Source of the DNA: Methanolinea sp. UBA477
Lineage (GTDB): Archaea > Halobacteriota > Methanomicrobia > Methanomicrobiales > Methanospirillaceae
Reading direction: 5' to 3'
Assembly (NCBI GenBank): GCA_002509485.1
Contig: DAWO01000134.1
Coordinates: 1-6,463 of the forward strand
Length of the DNA stretch: 6,463 bases
Positions 6,072 to 6,463 of this stretch are shown piece by piece. The translations under genes and the position numbers were made by a program. The notes under the pieces were generated by a model, which had not been told where the DNA came from, ran no database searches, and saw only the letters and a list, made by a program, of their open reading frames with translations. How positions within the stretch are numbered: the first letter of the stretch is position 1; the number at the start of each line of letters is the position of its first letter.

Positions 6072-6463
6072 ATGGCAAAAAAGAAGGGAAAGTCTGCAAA
6101 AGAAGAAGAGCCCATGAAACTGTTCTATATCTTCTATAACCAGGAGAGGTGGGACAACTGGATCGGCACCCTGAAAGAGTCGAATTTCGAGATCGACCCT
6201 GAATCGGAGGATATGCCTGAAGGCTTCCGCACACTCTACAACTTCGCCATGGATATCACGCTCTCGGTGTTGAAGATCATCAAGCTCTTCAAAAACGATC
6301 GGTTCACGAAAGATGAAGCGCTTGAAAAACTGAACGAGGTGGAGGCCATCGTGATGTGTGATGTTTTACACCCGGAGATCGAGGAGTACGTCGAGTCGCT
6401 CCAGCTCTCACTGCTCGCCCTCTTCGCTTCATGCAGGACATACCTGGAGGGGGAGTACAAGAC
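6072..6463 (+). CDS. DUF2150 family archaeal protein, N-terminal part (3' end outside window)
   Basis: 130 residues are visible and the frame is still open at the window end. After a lysine-rich start (MAKKKGKSAKEEEP) comes MKLFYIFYNQERWDNWIGTL, then MPEGFRTLYNFAMDI, LSVLKIIKLFKN and a helix rich in Glu and Leu (LEKLNEVEAIV). I recognise this as the archaeal DUF2150 family (PF09920), which has no known function and is usually around 190 residues, so perhaps two thirds is present. It has no signal peptide or membrane segment and is probably a helical cytoplasmic protein. The ATG at 6072 has no Shine-Dalgarno site, and the promoter-like element lies close enough for a leaderless or nearly leaderless mRNA. 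Met15, just before KLFYIF, is an alternative start. It is divergent from thiI across 189 bases. The family call comes from memory of the sequence pattern and is fairly confident. Confidence 0.75.
   Translation, partial: MAKKKGKSAKEEEPMKLFYIFYNQERWDNWIGTLKESNFEIDPESEDMPEGFRTLYNFAMDITLSVLKIIKLFKNDRFTKDEALEKLNEVEAIVMCDVLHPEIEEYVESLQLSLLALFASCRTYLEGEYK

Noticed and set aside
1..6463. Search for tRNA, CRISPR repeats, IS ends and integration sites
   Set aside because: No cloverleaf-like segment, regularly spaced repeats, transposase frame or flanking direct repeats were seen by eye; a covariance-model scan was not possible.

Overview
The window looks like chromosomal DNA of a methanogenic archaeon, most likely of the class Methanomicrobia (order Methanomicrobiales). 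This rests on three things: an archaeal-type ThiI without a rhodanese domain but with a CXXC motif, a DUF2150-like gene typical of these archaea, and archaeal signals (TTTATATA-like TATA boxes with GGAGG-type Shine-Dalgarno sites). The genus is not resolved. No RNA gene, mobile element, CRISPR array or integrase is visible, and no stretch longer than about 190 bases lacks a gene.

Layout from left to right. (1) Bases 1-563, plus strand: the C-terminal part of a drug-efflux-type MFS transporter that begins outside the window. (2) Bases 596-1117, minus strand: a small cysteine-containing protein resembling the L-2-amino-thiazoline-4-carboxylic acid hydrolase / V4R-like group, converging on the transporter. 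(3) Bases 1193-2215, minus strand: a DUF1848 protein with a radical-SAM-like CX3CX2C cluster at its C-terminus. Genes 2 and 3 are co-directional with a 75-base gap. (4) Bases 2273-3256, plus strand: a lipoprotein with two tandem Cache-type sensor repeats, divergent from gene 3 across a very short promoter region. (5) Bases 3422-4672, plus strand: a membrane protein joining an N-terminal NERD (nuclease-related) domain to a C-terminal CAP-like domain. (6) Bases 4707-5882, minus strand: thiI, the tRNA 4-thiouridine sulfurtransferase. (7) Bases 6072-6463, plus strand: the start of a DUF2150-family gene, divergent from thiI and cut by the window end.

The genes do not form one obvious pathway. ThiI and DUF2150 look like housekeeping genes. 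The Cache lipoprotein and the NERD-CAP protein are both envelope-associated and point the same way, but a terminator-like hairpin and a fresh promoter separate them. The most interesting items are the NERD-membrane-CAP fusion, whose CAP domain appears to have lost both canonical histidines; the C-terminal iron-sulfur-type cluster of the DUF1848 protein; a possible RBS-bearing hairpin in the thiI leader; and a perfect inverted repeat over the DUF2150 promoter. I found no convincing multi-gene new system.
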